Shown one piece after another: positions 45,401-53,450 of a stretch of 64,000 nt of DNA. Under the pieces are notes generated by a model, which saw only the letters and a program-made list of their open reading frames with translations, was not told where the DNA came from and did not search any database. The stretch comes from Pseudomonas sp. A34-9 (GTDB lineage: Bacteria; Pseudomonadota; Gammaproteobacteria; Pseudomonadales; Pseudomonadaceae). The stretch is from the NCBI RefSeq assembly GCF_029543085.1, contig NZ_CP119967.1:1638501-1702500 (forward strand), given 5' to 3'. The stretch's first letter is position 1, and each line of letters starts with the position of its first letter. A program made the translations under genes and the position numbers.

Positions 45401-46040
45401 TCGTCGCCCCTCCGAGGTATACGTCAGCCTGGTTGAAAACCACAGCGTAGAGGGCATCGAGGTCAGTTGGGTAAATCTGCAGCTTTGCTAGCGGGTAATA
45501 TACCTTGACCTCAGAAGGAGAAAGGCCATTCGCAGACATGGCTAAGCGCAGCCCTCCAAGATCCTTGGATAACGCCGAGGCGTCCCGACGGTTGACTAGC
45601 ACCGGTTGGTCCTCGAAGTAAGACCTTGAAAGCATCAGGTCGGAATCGGCTTTGTCGGCATCCGTGGCGACCCCGAGCAGGTCAAATTCGCCTCTTTTAA
45701 GCGCCTCTATCGCCTTCGCACGGTCTGGATAGCGTTGAATCTGGATGTCGATATTCAACAGATCCGCAATCAGTGCCACGTAGTCGGCCGTCAACCCTTC
45801 GTAATCGTGGCTACTTGCACTCAACCCAAAAGGCGCAGAGTCGGTGAGGGCAACCCCGACCCGCACGATCTTTTTATCGCGCAGAAAACGGCTGTCAGCG
45901 TCAGATAATTTCAGGCTGAATCCGGTGAGTTGGGAACGTCCCGACAACCTCAACGGCTCGATATCGTCTTGAAAATGATCTGCCTGAACAAAGGGGTTGA
46001 TGCACAGTAAAAAAATCAGCAATCCGATTGGCAGCTTCAT
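42423..46040 (-). CDS. BvgS/RocS-like hybrid sensor histidine kinase
   Basis: About 1205 aa, inner membrane. Order: signal peptide; two periplasmic solute-binding (SBP_bac_3, Venus-flytrap) domains (about 45-280 and 300-520; e.g. GVLENNPPLAFFDQQGTFRGISADLLAII); one membrane helix (about 540-562); PAS (LIDGLPHPIYVRDRQTRMLLCNRRYLEAIG). Then come HisKA (TMSHEIRTPMNAVVG, phospho-His), HATPase (NLLGNAIKFTDVG, GTGIGISQDDQQRLF, GSGLGLAISRKL), receiver (VVITDCNMPVMTGYELA, phospho-Asp) and a C-terminal HPt (LGHRVKGGARI, phospho-His). A full phosphorelay is present. ATG 46040 lies 2 nt after the response-regulator stop, so the two are coupled. Context and architecture match RocS1 of P. aeruginosa, which controls Cup fimbriae. 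Confidence 0.93.
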   Translation of the reverse strand: MKLPIGLLIFLLCINPFVQADHFQDDIEPLRLSGRSQLTGFSLKLSDADSRFLRDKKIVRVGVALTDSAPFGLSASSHDYEGLTADYVALIADLLNIDIQIQRYPDRAKAIEALKRGEFDLLGVATDADKADSDLMLSRSYFEDQPVLVNRRDASALSKDLGGLRLAMSANGLSPSEVKVYYPLAKLQIYPTDLDALYAVVFNQADVYLGGATTSNYQINRNVLSEVQLVEFASLEVSSISFALRMEDRQLFELINRALMAIPAEESMAIMRRWGGDTITMSDRGKDDLSPKERGWLANHPQLRVGVLENNPPLAFFDQQGTFRGISADLLAIIRRRTGITFELVRADSLEGLVALIKDGKADFITAFHQNADNSELRFTRSYLTNPYVLSIRNGGEPFIRLEELTGKRLAIRNDSGIKGYIERHYPKIILVEARETNGALSMVAEGKADAAVTTLVNARYLISTRHESRLHVSGVVGTQPAQIALATDRSALELYSILDKEMRSISPHDLDELTSRWRGEIAVDNKRTHANQLEIIRGSAIAVILLLVAFGWILYLRRLIQKRDVAEQALKEQMEFMRVLIDGLPHPIYVRDRQTRMLLCNRRYLEAIGSTREKVIGTRPSEFVDSEPGRGNWFEQQYLEVMDSGKELLADRQMMLYRGEIITAYHWILPFRNNAGEVKGIIAGWIDISDRERLLGELKDAKQDAEKANRAKTTFLATMSHEIRTPMNAVVGMLELAMKKADQGILDRFAIEVASDAARGLLELIGDILDVVRIESERLTLAPQRAAFKGLVVSVVRVFEGLSRQKQLNLVLSFDDEADQDVLIDPLRFKQVLSNLLGNAIKFTDVGQVQVCVEVTRPIASESMGIRVLVRDTGIGISQDDQQRLFVPFSQASHSSIGGSGLGLAISRKLCSMMQGELNLSSMLGRGTEAEVLLELKVLAPLPQTPPEPELPEAGQPLKVLVVDDYPANRLLLSQQLSYLGHTVADESDGAHGLRAWRNGHFDVVITDCNMPVMTGYELARAIRAEEADSGAAPCLILGFTANAQPEEKDRCLEAGMDDCLFKPISMKDLTARLSGVESVFDDAWEADGSLSLSDSIDLTSLEQLAHGDRTLVNNLLHDLASSNEEDLLRLLKLFSEHDLTGLSDLGHRVKGGARIIKAHWLIQCCEQLQTECNGHDAVRLTQAVDALHEAMEALAQRLEELID

Positions 46041-46042
46041 GT

Positions 46043-46669
46043 TCAAAGGAGGTTGTTGCGTTTGGCAAATTCGGCGAGGTAAACCACTGACTTGACGTTG
46101 AGCTTTTCAATTAGCCGGGTTTTATAGGTACTGATGGTTTTGTTACTGAGTAGCATGGAATCGCCAATCTCCTTGTTGCTGAAGCCCCGAGCCAACTGTT
46201 GCAAAATCGTCAGTTCACGGTCGGACAGTTTTTCAATCATTTCACGCTCGCTGGCCTGGTTATCAGAGGCGCGCACCGAGGTGTTAGAGAGCAATGGAAA
46301 ATAGCTGTACCCCTCCCTGATCATCTTGACCGCTCGAGTCAACTCCTCAAGACTCCCCGCCTTGGAGACATAGCCCGAGGCCCCGGCTTTCATGCAACGC
46401 ATGGCATAAAAAGAAGCCTCAAGGGACGTCAGTACCAGGATTTTAGAGGGTAATCCAAGCGCCGAGATGCGACTGATGACCTCCAAGCCATCAAGCAACG
46501 GCATGGCGATATCGAGCAGGATCAAATCAGGCACATGTTGACGCGCCAGTTGCACAGCGTCTACACCGTTCGATGCTTCGCCGATTACTTCGAACATTTC
46601 AGCCTTGAGCAGCATTTTGACAGATGCACGAATAAACGAATGGTCATCGACTACTAGCGCTTTTAGCAT
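46043..46669 (-). CDS. LuxR/NarL-type response regulator (RocA/BvgA-like)
   Basis: The 208-aa protein has a receiver at 1-120 with ALVVDDHSF (acidic pair), DLILLDIAMPLLDG (phospho-Asp), LVLTSLEAS and GYVSKAGSLEEL (Lys). A C-terminal LuxR HTH follows at about 145-205: LSDRELTILQQLARGFSNKEIGDSMLLSNKTISTYKTRLIEKL. All residues for phosphorylation are present. It is the obvious partner of the downstream kinase and the best candidate for binding the TAGGAAATTTCCTA palindromes found along this region. Confidence 0.94.
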   Translation of the reverse strand: MLKALVVDDHSFIRASVKMLLKAEMFEVIGEASNGVDAVQLARQHVPDLILLDIAMPLLDGLEVISRISALGLPSKILVLTSLEASFYAMRCMKAGASGYVSKAGSLEELTRAVKMIREGYSYFPLLSNTSVRASDNQASEREMIEKLSDRELTILQQLARGFSNKEIGDSMLLSNKTISTYKTRLIEKLNVKSVVYLAEFAKRNNLL

Positions 46670-46777
46670 TGTGATTCTCTTTGGGCAAATGACTTAAGAT
46701 TCGCAAGCCAAACGATACTATCGTTGATTTTATACAAAATAGCTTAAATTTGGCCTGCCGAGGTTTTGGTGCCTTTT

Positions 46778-47998
46778 TCACGCCGCTGGTGCATGAAATA
46801 TTAGCCACGCAGAAAGGTCTGCAGCGGTCATGGGGCGCGCAAGATGAAAGCCCTGGCCAAAGGAACAGCCCAGGTTGATGAGGGTGTCAAGCGCATGGGA
46901 GCTTTCAATGCCCTCGGCAATAAGGTCCATCTTCAATGCCTTGGCTAGCGCTACGCTGCTTGAGATGACGGCTCTATTACCTAGGTCATCCACGTCTCGG
47001 ACAAATGCACCATCGAGCTTGAGTTGGTTGAAAGGCAAATGTGTCAACTGCTTCAAAGAGGAAAAGCCAATGCCGAAGTCATCGATCGATAAACCACAAC
47101 CGGCTCGATCCAGACGCAACAAATTCTCCACAGCAGAGGCTGGCAAATCCAGCATACCGTTTTCGGTGACCTCAAACGTGAGAGCTGAGCCCGGCATTTC
47201 AGATTGATGCAGGCGCTGGATAATGTGTCCTATCAGATCGTCGCGTACCAATTGTGAGTGCGTGAGGTTGAAAGCGAGCCCTAAATGAATACCTTGCTTG
47301 CGTAGCAGACTCATCAGCTCAAGCCCTTGTTCCAGTAATTGCTTGAACATGTCGTCGATCAGGTCATAAGCCACTACCGTCGCCAGCAAGTCCTGGGGCA
47401 TCAGAAGCCCACGCTGGGGATGCTCCCAGCGGACCAACACCTCTGCACCAAACAGCCGACCATCATGTAGATTAAATTTTGGCTGATACCAAGCTTGAAA
47501 CTCTCCTGCCTTCAAGCCTCGTAGTACCTCGGTATAAGGGATCAACTTGAAGCTAGCCGCAGGCTCTCTCAATTTAGAGCTTTCGTACGTTTTGAAAGTA
47601 GCCAATATTTTTTTCAAAGCTTGCAGCTGCACAGGTTTATCCAGCACACCGAGTAAACGGATAGAAGAAAACGTGCTCATCTTTTCGACCGAGCGCCGTA
47701 ACGCCAACGGCATTTCTCCATATACCACCAGCGTCCTTACATTACCCAGCTTACTGGCAACACCAAGAAACTCGATGTTATTGATTGAGCCGTCACTCAG
47801 GTCAAAAAAGATGATGTCGATCACGTCCTGGCGGCGAATATGATCCACTGCCTGCATCGCATTGCCAGCCGACAAAACGCATGTGAACTGTAGACGCGAC
47901 AGCGCATTGACCAACACATTGCGCTGTAAAGCATGACTTTCTACAACGAGAACACACTCCTCCAACATATGCTTCACCCACCCATTACTGATAGACAT
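46778..47998 (-). CDS. Second receiver-EAL protein (RocR-like c-di-GMP phosphodiesterase)
   Basis: About 406 aa. The receiver at ~15-135 has VVES in place of the acidic pair, a phospho-Asp in DIIFFDLSDGS and the conserved Lys in VLDKPVQLQAL. The EAL domain follows: FGAEVLVRWEHP (EVL instead of EAL; the catalytic Glu is kept), FNLTHSQL, FEVTENG, SIDDFGIGFSSL, QLKLDGAF and LIAEGIES. Probably active. A paralogue of the protein at 35575; the pair brackets the fimbrial operon. ATG 47998 is used; ATG 47968 is possible. An AAGAATATTCCT dyad lies upstream. Confidence 0.9.
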   Translation of the reverse strand: MSISNGWVKHMLEECVLVVESHALQRNVLVNALSRLQFTCVLSAGNAMQAVDHIRRQDVIDIIFFDLSDGSINNIEFLGVASKLGNVRTLVVYGEMPLALRRSVEKMSTFSSIRLLGVLDKPVQLQALKKILATFKTYESSKLREPAASFKLIPYTEVLRGLKAGEFQAWYQPKFNLHDGRLFGAEVLVRWEHPQRGLLMPQDLLATVVAYDLIDDMFKQLLEQGLELMSLLRKQGIHLGLAFNLTHSQLVRDDLIGHIIQRLHQSEMPGSALTFEVTENGMLDLPASAVENLLRLDRAGCGLSIDDFGIGFSSLKQLTHLPFNQLKLDGAFVRDVDDLGNRAVISSSVALAKALKMDLIAEGIESSHALDTLINLGCSFGQGFHLARPMTAADLSAWLIFHAPAA

Positions 47999-48029
47999 GA
48001 CTTTGCCTGTGAACAGAGTGAATCATATG

Positions 48030-48041
48030 AAGAATATTCCT
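48030..48041. promoter_or_regulatory. AAGAATATTCCT dyad upstream of receiver-EAL gene
   Basis: The 12-bp near-palindrome is close to the Rcs box and to the TAGGAAATTTCCTA family, 32 bp before the start of the gene at 47998. It is the weakest member of the set. Confidence 0.35.
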
Positions 48042-48267
48042 GCTGTTTTGTACGAAAATTCCCACAGACCAACATAAAAACGGTGACTTTGCTCCTGGCT
48101 GTGTGCACCTTTAAAAAGCGCGTTGCCAATCCACATTGCTGCTAAGGATGCGTCGATCAACTGGCCGCATGGCGGCGGCACGTCGAGACTTTCCCACAAG
48201 CGCTGCTATTTGCCAAAAAGTTATGGGTGCATCGTGTCATGAGGGCGTTTTCGACCAGCCTCCCGTG

Positions 48268-48525
48268 TTACTCGCACAAATCATCCATACCCATCGGCTG
48301 TTTTTCGAGCCTTTTCCACAGGTTTGACAGGGCGGCCAGCGTGCTCAACTGGGCGCTGTTTTTCATCAACCCACGAAAGAGTACTTTCACATTATCAAGC
48401 TGGCGCTTGATCACTCGGAATGGATGCTCAGCCTTCACCCGCGTCTGCGCATTGGCTGAAGACAGGCCGCCATCGATTCCAGCAAGTACAGATCCGGGTT
48501 TGTTAAAGCGGTCGCGGCCTGCCAC
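48268..48525 (-). pseudogene. C-terminal remnant of an IS5-family transposase
   Basis: The frame reads ANAQTRVKAEHPFRVIKRQL then KVLFRGLMKNSAQLSTLAALSNLW. This is the characteristic C-terminal end of IS5-type transposases, including the last catalytic Glu in the region of VKAEHPFRVIKRQ. The rest of the ~320-aa protein is absent upstream. Confidence 0.8.
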
Positions 48526-49223
48526 TAGACCACATCTGTCAGAAGGCCCATGTTGCTCAACGCTACGCTGGTTCTACCGCAGGCGCATCTGCGTATTTTG
48601 TTGTTCTCCCGGGCACTGAGCGAGCGAAACAAGGCTCGATGGCTGCGAGTTCCAGCCCCCCCCCCCCAGATTTTTCCTGAGTAAAAAAAAGGAAATTTCC
48701 TACTCTAATCACTCTCAGTCTGTGGGGATAATAAATTTTTGAACTAACCAGCAATCTATAAGAACGCCCCAATGAAAATCACAACAGCGTTTCGCTAGCC
48801 ATGGTTGCACCGGAGTATGTCTCAATCATTCGGTCCGAGATGAAAGGGAAACAATGCCAAAAGTGACATCGGCCGCAAGCAAAGTAAAACCATTCATCTG
48901 CATATATATATATATAGGTCGATCAGCGCAGTGCCTAGCGGTGTCCGCGCACTGATTGTTATTAATTATCCACCCGCTCTATTCTCATTCCGATGCTGTC
49001 GACAAACCTATATTCATGGATACTCGAAAAATCAAGCTTGCGGATGCTGGATTAATAAACAAGCGACCCTGGCCGAGCACGCTAACTATTAGCGCACTGG
49101 TCGAGCCTACAACATTAATGCTTTTATCGTCTGTATGAATTAAAGCGCTTAGCAACAAGTGCCCAAATTAAATTTCTAACTCGGTTTTCAAAACCTTGCT
49201 TCAGGTGTATCAGGATCCTCCCT
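48526..49223. other. Non-coding AT-rich stretch between IS remnants
   Basis: About 700 bp. It has a run of 12 C (48656-48667), an AGGAAATTTCCT palindrome (48690-48701) and an alternating AT tract (about 48902-48916). No gene is supported. It looks like the debris between two old insertions. Confidence 0.5.
48690..48701. promoter_or_regulatory. Orphan copy of the TAGGAAATTTCCTA-type palindrome
   Basis: AGGAAATTTCCT is a perfect 12-bp palindrome followed by TAC as in other copies; the left outer T is lost. No intact gene lies within 500 bp downstream on either strand. Confidence 0.45.
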
Positions 49224-49701
49224 ATGAAATTTGTGTCACCGCTTTCCGACACCGACCGTCAGATCTTGAACGATGTCTACACGCGGAGTGATAAGCCGTC
49301 ATTGCGCCGTCGTGTTCATGCCATCCTGCTCAGCGACAGTGGGTACGCGATCAAGCAGATCAGCGCCATTCTTACGGTCAACCAAAAGACGGTATCAATC
49401 TGGTTTAACGTCTGGAGAGTGGGCGGATTGAGCGGCCTCTCCGACAGGCCTCATAGCGGTCGGCCTACTATCTACAATGAGAAAGACTTAGTGTTACTGA
49501 AAGTGCTGGCGGCGGAGACACCTCGCCATATTAAAGTCATCCATGCACGCTTGCTGCAGGAAACGGAGAAAACCTCCAGCACCAAGACGATTAGCAGGGC
49601 TCTAAAAAAATAGAAAGGATAGCTTTAAACGAGCCTCGCGCTTCAAAATCCGCACCTTTGAAGGAACTGCATTCACGGCAATTAATATCGTAGGTCGCTA
49701 A
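49224..49701 (+). pseudogene. IS630-family transposase, N-terminal half only
   Basis: The first 129 residues hold two HTH units (SLRRRVHAILLSDSGYAIKQISAILTVNQKTVSIWFNVW; GLSDRPHSGRPTIYN), as in IS630 OrfA. A run of seven A precedes the stop; the next frame continues DSFKRASRF, as family members do, to a stop at 49701. The DDE catalytic domain is missing, so the element is dead. The poly-A may be a relic of programmed frameshifting. Confidence 0.8.
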
Positions 49702-50326
49702 AAGATCGCAAAGCTGAAATCGCTCAGGAAACTCACACGTTGTGAAGTTGAATTTTTTATGCGCAACCCACTCGGTTAAGTATTGTCACTGAAGGCTAGA
49801 TTACATGATCGCCCGCTAGTGCGGATAACCAATCGACTAACTACATGACTAGGGTTCCGGACTTCATTGTTCTAAATTCTGTGGGGGAGGGGCGTAGCAC
49901 ATGTTTATTGGTGTGTTCTAATGGAGGCTAGGTCTAACGGAGAGGTGGTTCTTGAAAAACTAAAAATAGCGACCGCTTTCATGTTACTAAAAATCCTAAT
50001 AATGTTCGGGAGAAGGTAGTGGGTAAAGTAAAATCACAAGCCAGTGATATGATTTTTAAGTTGTATAGCATCTCACTGTTTGAAATTGACGAAGAGAGTT
50101 AAGTGTTTGGCTTCGAGCTTGACGCTACAATTACCTAGGTATATGCAACATAAACACCGGCCCACTGCAGATGGTTTTACATTTGTTGAAATCGAAGTAG
50201 CATTAATAAAATATTCAAAGATTCACCTCTCACAGCATAAATGGGCAATGAACGCATTTACAATGCTGCTTCGCAGTAATGAGGACTTTCTTGGTCGAGT
50301 AAGATTGCCTTTCGTCGCCCCTGGCT
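49702..50326. other. AT-rich stretch without a convincing gene
   Basis: About 625 bp of low GC. Short frames exist (for instance 32 residues from 49921 reading MEARSNGEVVLEKLKIATAF) that could be pieces of a frameshifted small regulator, but no intact gene can be supported. Confidence 0.4.
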
Positions 50327-50647
50327 CTAGAGATGTGGGGCGCATGGAGGCTCAAAGGAGGCTGCCCCTGCTTGGGGGTAGGCCTCCGTACTGTTAATGC
50401 GGCGGGTCAGTTTTGCACGGTGCGCTCGGTCCGGTTGACCGCGGCCGCCACGTCCTCGGCCAACTCGTCCCCCGGCTGCAAACATAGCCTCATAAGCCTG
50501 TTGCACGGCGTCGTGCAATTGCTGCAAGGCCAAGTGTGTTATTTCGACGGTGTTGGTCTTGGTCTGCGCCGTAATGGCGTAATTCCAAGTTCTGCGCGCA
50601 GCTTGATCGGCATCACTTGCAGGTTTGAGGGTGTCACTGTCGATCAT
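50327..50647 (-). CDS. Hypothetical protein, possibly truncated
   Basis: 106 aa. Residues 1-60 look protein-like and helical (DADQAARRTWNYAITAQTKT then EITHLALQQLHDAVQQAYEAMFAAGG). After that the frame runs into Gly/Arg-rich low-complexity sequence, suggesting the natural end has been replaced. No family recognised and no clear ribosome site. Low confidence as an expressed gene. Confidence 0.35.
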   Translation of the reverse strand: MIDSDTLKPASDADQAARRTWNYAITAQTKTNTVEITHLALQQLHDAVQQAYEAMFAAGGRVGRGRGGRGQPDRAHRAKLTRRINSTEAYPQAGAASFEPPCAPHL

Positions 50648-50832
50648 GGCAAGGCGGGGGTTTCTTTTTGTTTGTTATTGGTAGCCCAGTCTTCCACGGC
50701 AGCGTCGCATGGGCTCCAGTCTCTTGGCGCTCGACGGTGCAATGTTGGAGCGTGTCAACTCAAGCGGCACCTACGGGGATGCGCTACCAGTAAGACAAAA
50801 AAATTGGCGCGGCAAGAGTCTTTCTTAGGAGA

Positions 50833-51207
50833 CTACTTTTCCGTTATAGCTCGGCCGTTTTGCGTATTGACCACATTTTTGTAATGCTTGGTGAGTACTC
50901 CACGGTTGTCGAACTCGAAAAAGGTAGTTTCGATATATTCCTTTTTGGTGGATTGAAATCCAGGGAAGAATTTAAACTCGTAGCTCCAGATTTCAGTGCC
51001 CGCAACCTCAGATTTTTTACTTGGTTGCCCAATAACGCCAATAACGTCGTCTTTTGTGGTTATTTTGTCAGTGAATGTAGACATTTGATCAATACTGACG
51101 TACTCACCTGTTGCGTAATCGAATGGAGGGGGAAGTTTCTTAATTATTTGTGCACAGCCAGATACAGTGATAAACAAAGCAACGATAATGAAAGTTTTCT
51201 TGAGCAT
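50833..51207 (-). CDS. BamE/SmpA-like lipoprotein
   Basis: The 124-aa protein has a lipoprotein signal LKKTFIIVALFITVSGCAQ with lipobox VSGC, Cys at about 18. The mature domain has FTDKITTKDDVIGVIGQPSKKSEVAGTEIWSYEF, the SmpA/OmlA (BamE-like) pattern in which a Gly-Pro turn precedes a W-x-Y strand. ATG 51207 has AAGGGA upstream; the longer frame to 51408 is not protein-like. BamE itself is an essential core gene elsewhere, so this is an accessory relative. It lies in a minus-strand series of exported proteins. Confidence 0.75.
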   Translation of the reverse strand: MLKKTFIIVALFITVSGCAQIIKKLPPPFDYATGEYVSIDQMSTFTDKITTKDDVIGVIGQPSKKSEVAGTEIWSYEFKFFPGFQSTKKEYIETTFFEFDNRGVLTKHYKNVVNTQNGRAITEK

Positions 51208-51530
51208 GGGTAGATTCCCTTTAAGTACGGACTTAAACGGACGCCAGAACAGCATCCTTATACGTCCTCGACCTCGGTTTTTAGGCCAGGGCTTCGGCTG
51301 ATCACGCCTGTCCAAGTCTAAGCCTTCAGCGCTTCCTAAGCTTGGCAAGGCGCCACTTCTCCATAGGCGTAGGCGCAACAATTCACCTGGGCCATTGTGA
51401 TATCGCATTACTCACCGCAGACAAGATTCTCCGCATCGGAATTACCTTCGCCTCTCTCATTAAGTGGTGATCAAGAAAGTGAAAGGTTTAAATCTCGCTC
51501 CCTTGATTTAATCGGAGGTAGGGCGGCGTA

Positions 51531-51911
51531 TCACTTGCAGTCAAGTAGAACCTTTACTACAGATGCGCTATAAATGCCTTCATCTTCAGATAAGAACTCA
51601 TAGAAGCCCTTGACGCTCTTTCCAGGCTTTAAAAGCCCTTTAGTCATATTTTCGTCAGTGGCGTCGAGTCTATAGCTGTTGCCTTTTGCGTCATATGCCT
51701 TATAGCAGACGCTGCCCAGATCAATTTCTTTTTTGCCACCATTGAATAGTAACGCATCAAACGATTTAATGTGAGCTGTTTTCTCGCTAGTCCACACTGC
51801 TCCCATACTTTTCTGGGTTAAGAAAAGCATTACGGAGTCTAGAGGGGACTCGGCATTAGCTCCATAACTGAAAGCACATAGTAGCGATGCACAAAAAACT
51901 CTATATTTCAT
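51531..51911 (-). CDS. Small exported protein, DUF4354-like
   Basis: The 126-aa protein has a signal peptide (MKYRVFCASLLCAFSYGANA). The mature domain is beta-rich: IKSFDALLFNGGKKEIDLGSVCYKAYDAKGNSYRLDATDENM, then LLKPGKSVKGFYEFLSEDEGIY, ending VLLDCK; two Cys probably pair. I link it to DUF4354 from memory of that pattern. GAGG lies 7 bp before ATG. A GTAGGAATTTTCCTAC palindrome lies 93 bp upstream, suggesting control with the fimbriae. Confidence 0.7.
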   Translation of the reverse strand: MKYRVFCASLLCAFSYGANAESPLDSVMLFLTQKSMGAVWTSEKTAHIKSFDALLFNGGKKEIDLGSVCYKAYDAKGNSYRLDATDENMTKGLLKPGKSVKGFYEFLSEDEGIYSASVVKVLLDCK

Positions 51912-52003
51912 TTTATTGCCTCGGTAGAAATTCAAGGGGCTGAACTAGGTCCCTAAGGGGTTGAATACGCTGGTATTTTTATGGTCTGAGGGTGAAGATT
52001 TAT

Positions 52004-52019
52004 GTAGGAATTTTCCTAC
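52004..52019. promoter_or_regulatory. Palindromic operator candidate upstream of the DUF4354-like gene
   Basis: GTAGGAATTTTCCTAC: 7-bp perfect arms around TT. It is the same core as 37076-37089 and 93 bp before the start at 51911. Confidence 0.6.
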
Positions 52020-52477
52020 CGTTGTGTGGAGTGTTGTGGTGTTCGATGCGCGAGGGCTAAATATGACTCCCTAGGGGTCATGTTCTACAGATCTTTGCCT
52101 TGAGTGTTGTCCTAGCTTCGCTGAGGGCCGGGAAGCCAGGTCAAGCAGCCGACCCATCTCCACCCCTTTGAGCTTCAACTCTTTACGCGCGGTCCTAATG
52201 AAGACGGTCTCAGGTGGACGCGCTTAGCCCTCATTCGGTTTCTGGGCGACGGGGTCAGCACCAAAGGGGGGCTAGATGTGGTCGAAAGCCCCCGTGTACA
52301 AAGCGAAAGTCCACAACCTACACATCAAGGAGGGAGGCTACCAAGATTGCCAAACACTTTAATATTGGTTGATTGAGGTCTATCGATTGCCGGATTTTGA
52401 TATACCTACGTTTACACTGAACAGTGCAGCCGACCTTTATATAGGGTTACCTATGTAAACTTTAGGTTGGATTGTTT
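52020..52477. other. Non-coding stretch
   Basis: About 460 bp without a supported gene. A minus-strand frame reading RKELKLKGVEMGRLLDLASR around 52100-52200 may be a scrap of an unknown coding sequence. Confidence 0.35.
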
Positions 52478-53317
52478 TTATTTTGTTCTGAAAATAATAA
52501 TGCCTGGGGTTTTTGCGATGTATTCAATGAAAGGCGCATCTACAACTTTTTTGTTTGCAATTTGTGAGGAGGCATTCCGAAAAACAGGGCCTTTGTCGGT
52601 CATTATAAAGAAGCCTACATGGGGCACATCTAGCCCGGAAAGTTGGGTGTAGATGCCAATTGAATCGCCAGTTCGTAAGCGACTTACAATTTTCTCGTTG
52701 ACCAGGTTGCTTGGGATGTAAGTGATGTTGCGTTTGACCGTTGGTAGCCCAGGAAGATAGGCTCCGTCATCGGCCTTTCTGTTTAGGTTTTTTTCGACGC
52801 TTACCGCGTCGGTGCTTATCTGAGCGGTAATGTCATCCGCCAAGCTCTGCGATTTGCTGTCAGCCCAATCAGTGAAGAGATGTTTACGACTCAAAAAGCT
52901 TATATTGCCGTCAACATAGCGAGTCTGAATCAAATGTTTCACAAACTCAGGTTGCGACGTTGATTTTCGTAAGGCTTCTATATAATCCAAATAAGTAAAA
53001 CAATCCAGTCCTCTAAAGTCGATTACTAACTTCTCAGGTGTGTTTTCTGCGCCAATCAACATATTTGCTTGGTACGGTGTTCCTAAAAACTTTGCTGAGA
53101 TGAAGTCGATCGTCTGACCCGTGTCAAGGTGCATATTGTTTGAGTGGTCGTTAAGCAATGATTCAAGTTTCTTGGATGTATAATAATCTAAGTTTGTTTT
53201 GGCTGGCTGCTGGGTGTTGATCTGAGTAGCGGAAGTATAAGTTTCCATGCCCCTATTCGAAGAGGTGCACCCGATTGCTAGTGCGGATGTTAAAATCAGA
53301 AGATAGCGTGTTAGCAT
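52478..53317 (-). CDS. DUF1460-type lipoprotein (amidase-like fold)
   Basis: The 279-aa protein has a lipoprotein signal MLTRYLLILTSALAIGCTSS with Cys at 17. The core has DFISAKFLGTPYQANMLIG, RGLDCFTYLDYIEAL (candidate nucleophile Cys) and GLDVPHVGFFIMTDKGPVFRNASS (candidate His). These are the NlpC/P60-like elements of DUF1460 proteins, related to N-acetylmuramoyl-L-alanine amidases. It could trim peptidoglycan in the periplasm. The start at 53317 has GGGA 8 bp upstream; an earlier frame to 53362 lacks a signal. It lies between the DUF4354-like gene and the dead lipase. Confidence 0.75.
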   Translation of the reverse strand: MLTRYLLILTSALAIGCTSSNRGMETYTSATQINTQQPAKTNLDYYTSKKLESLLNDHSNNMHLDTGQTIDFISAKFLGTPYQANMLIGAENTPEKLVIDFRGLDCFTYLDYIEALRKSTSQPEFVKHLIQTRYVDGNISFLSRKHLFTDWADSKSQSLADDITAQISTDAVSVEKNLNRKADDGAYLPGLPTVKRNITYIPSNLVNEKIVSRLRTGDSIGIYTQLSGLDVPHVGFFIMTDKGPVFRNASSQIANKKVVDAPFIEYIAKTPGIIIFRTK

Positions 53318-53450
53318 AATATTTCCCATGTTTTTAAACTGGTGAGGCCAATATGCGTTCATTTTGAACCTTCACGCTCTGCGAGTGTGAAGGTGTCAAA
53401 AAAGTTGGCTTCAACAGTGGGGAGGTAAGTAAACAAGTGCGCGTATGGAG

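Noticed and set aside
48904..48916. Alternating AT tract as a replication origin or plasmid iteron
   Set aside because: Too short, no DnaA-like repeats or Rep gene nearby.
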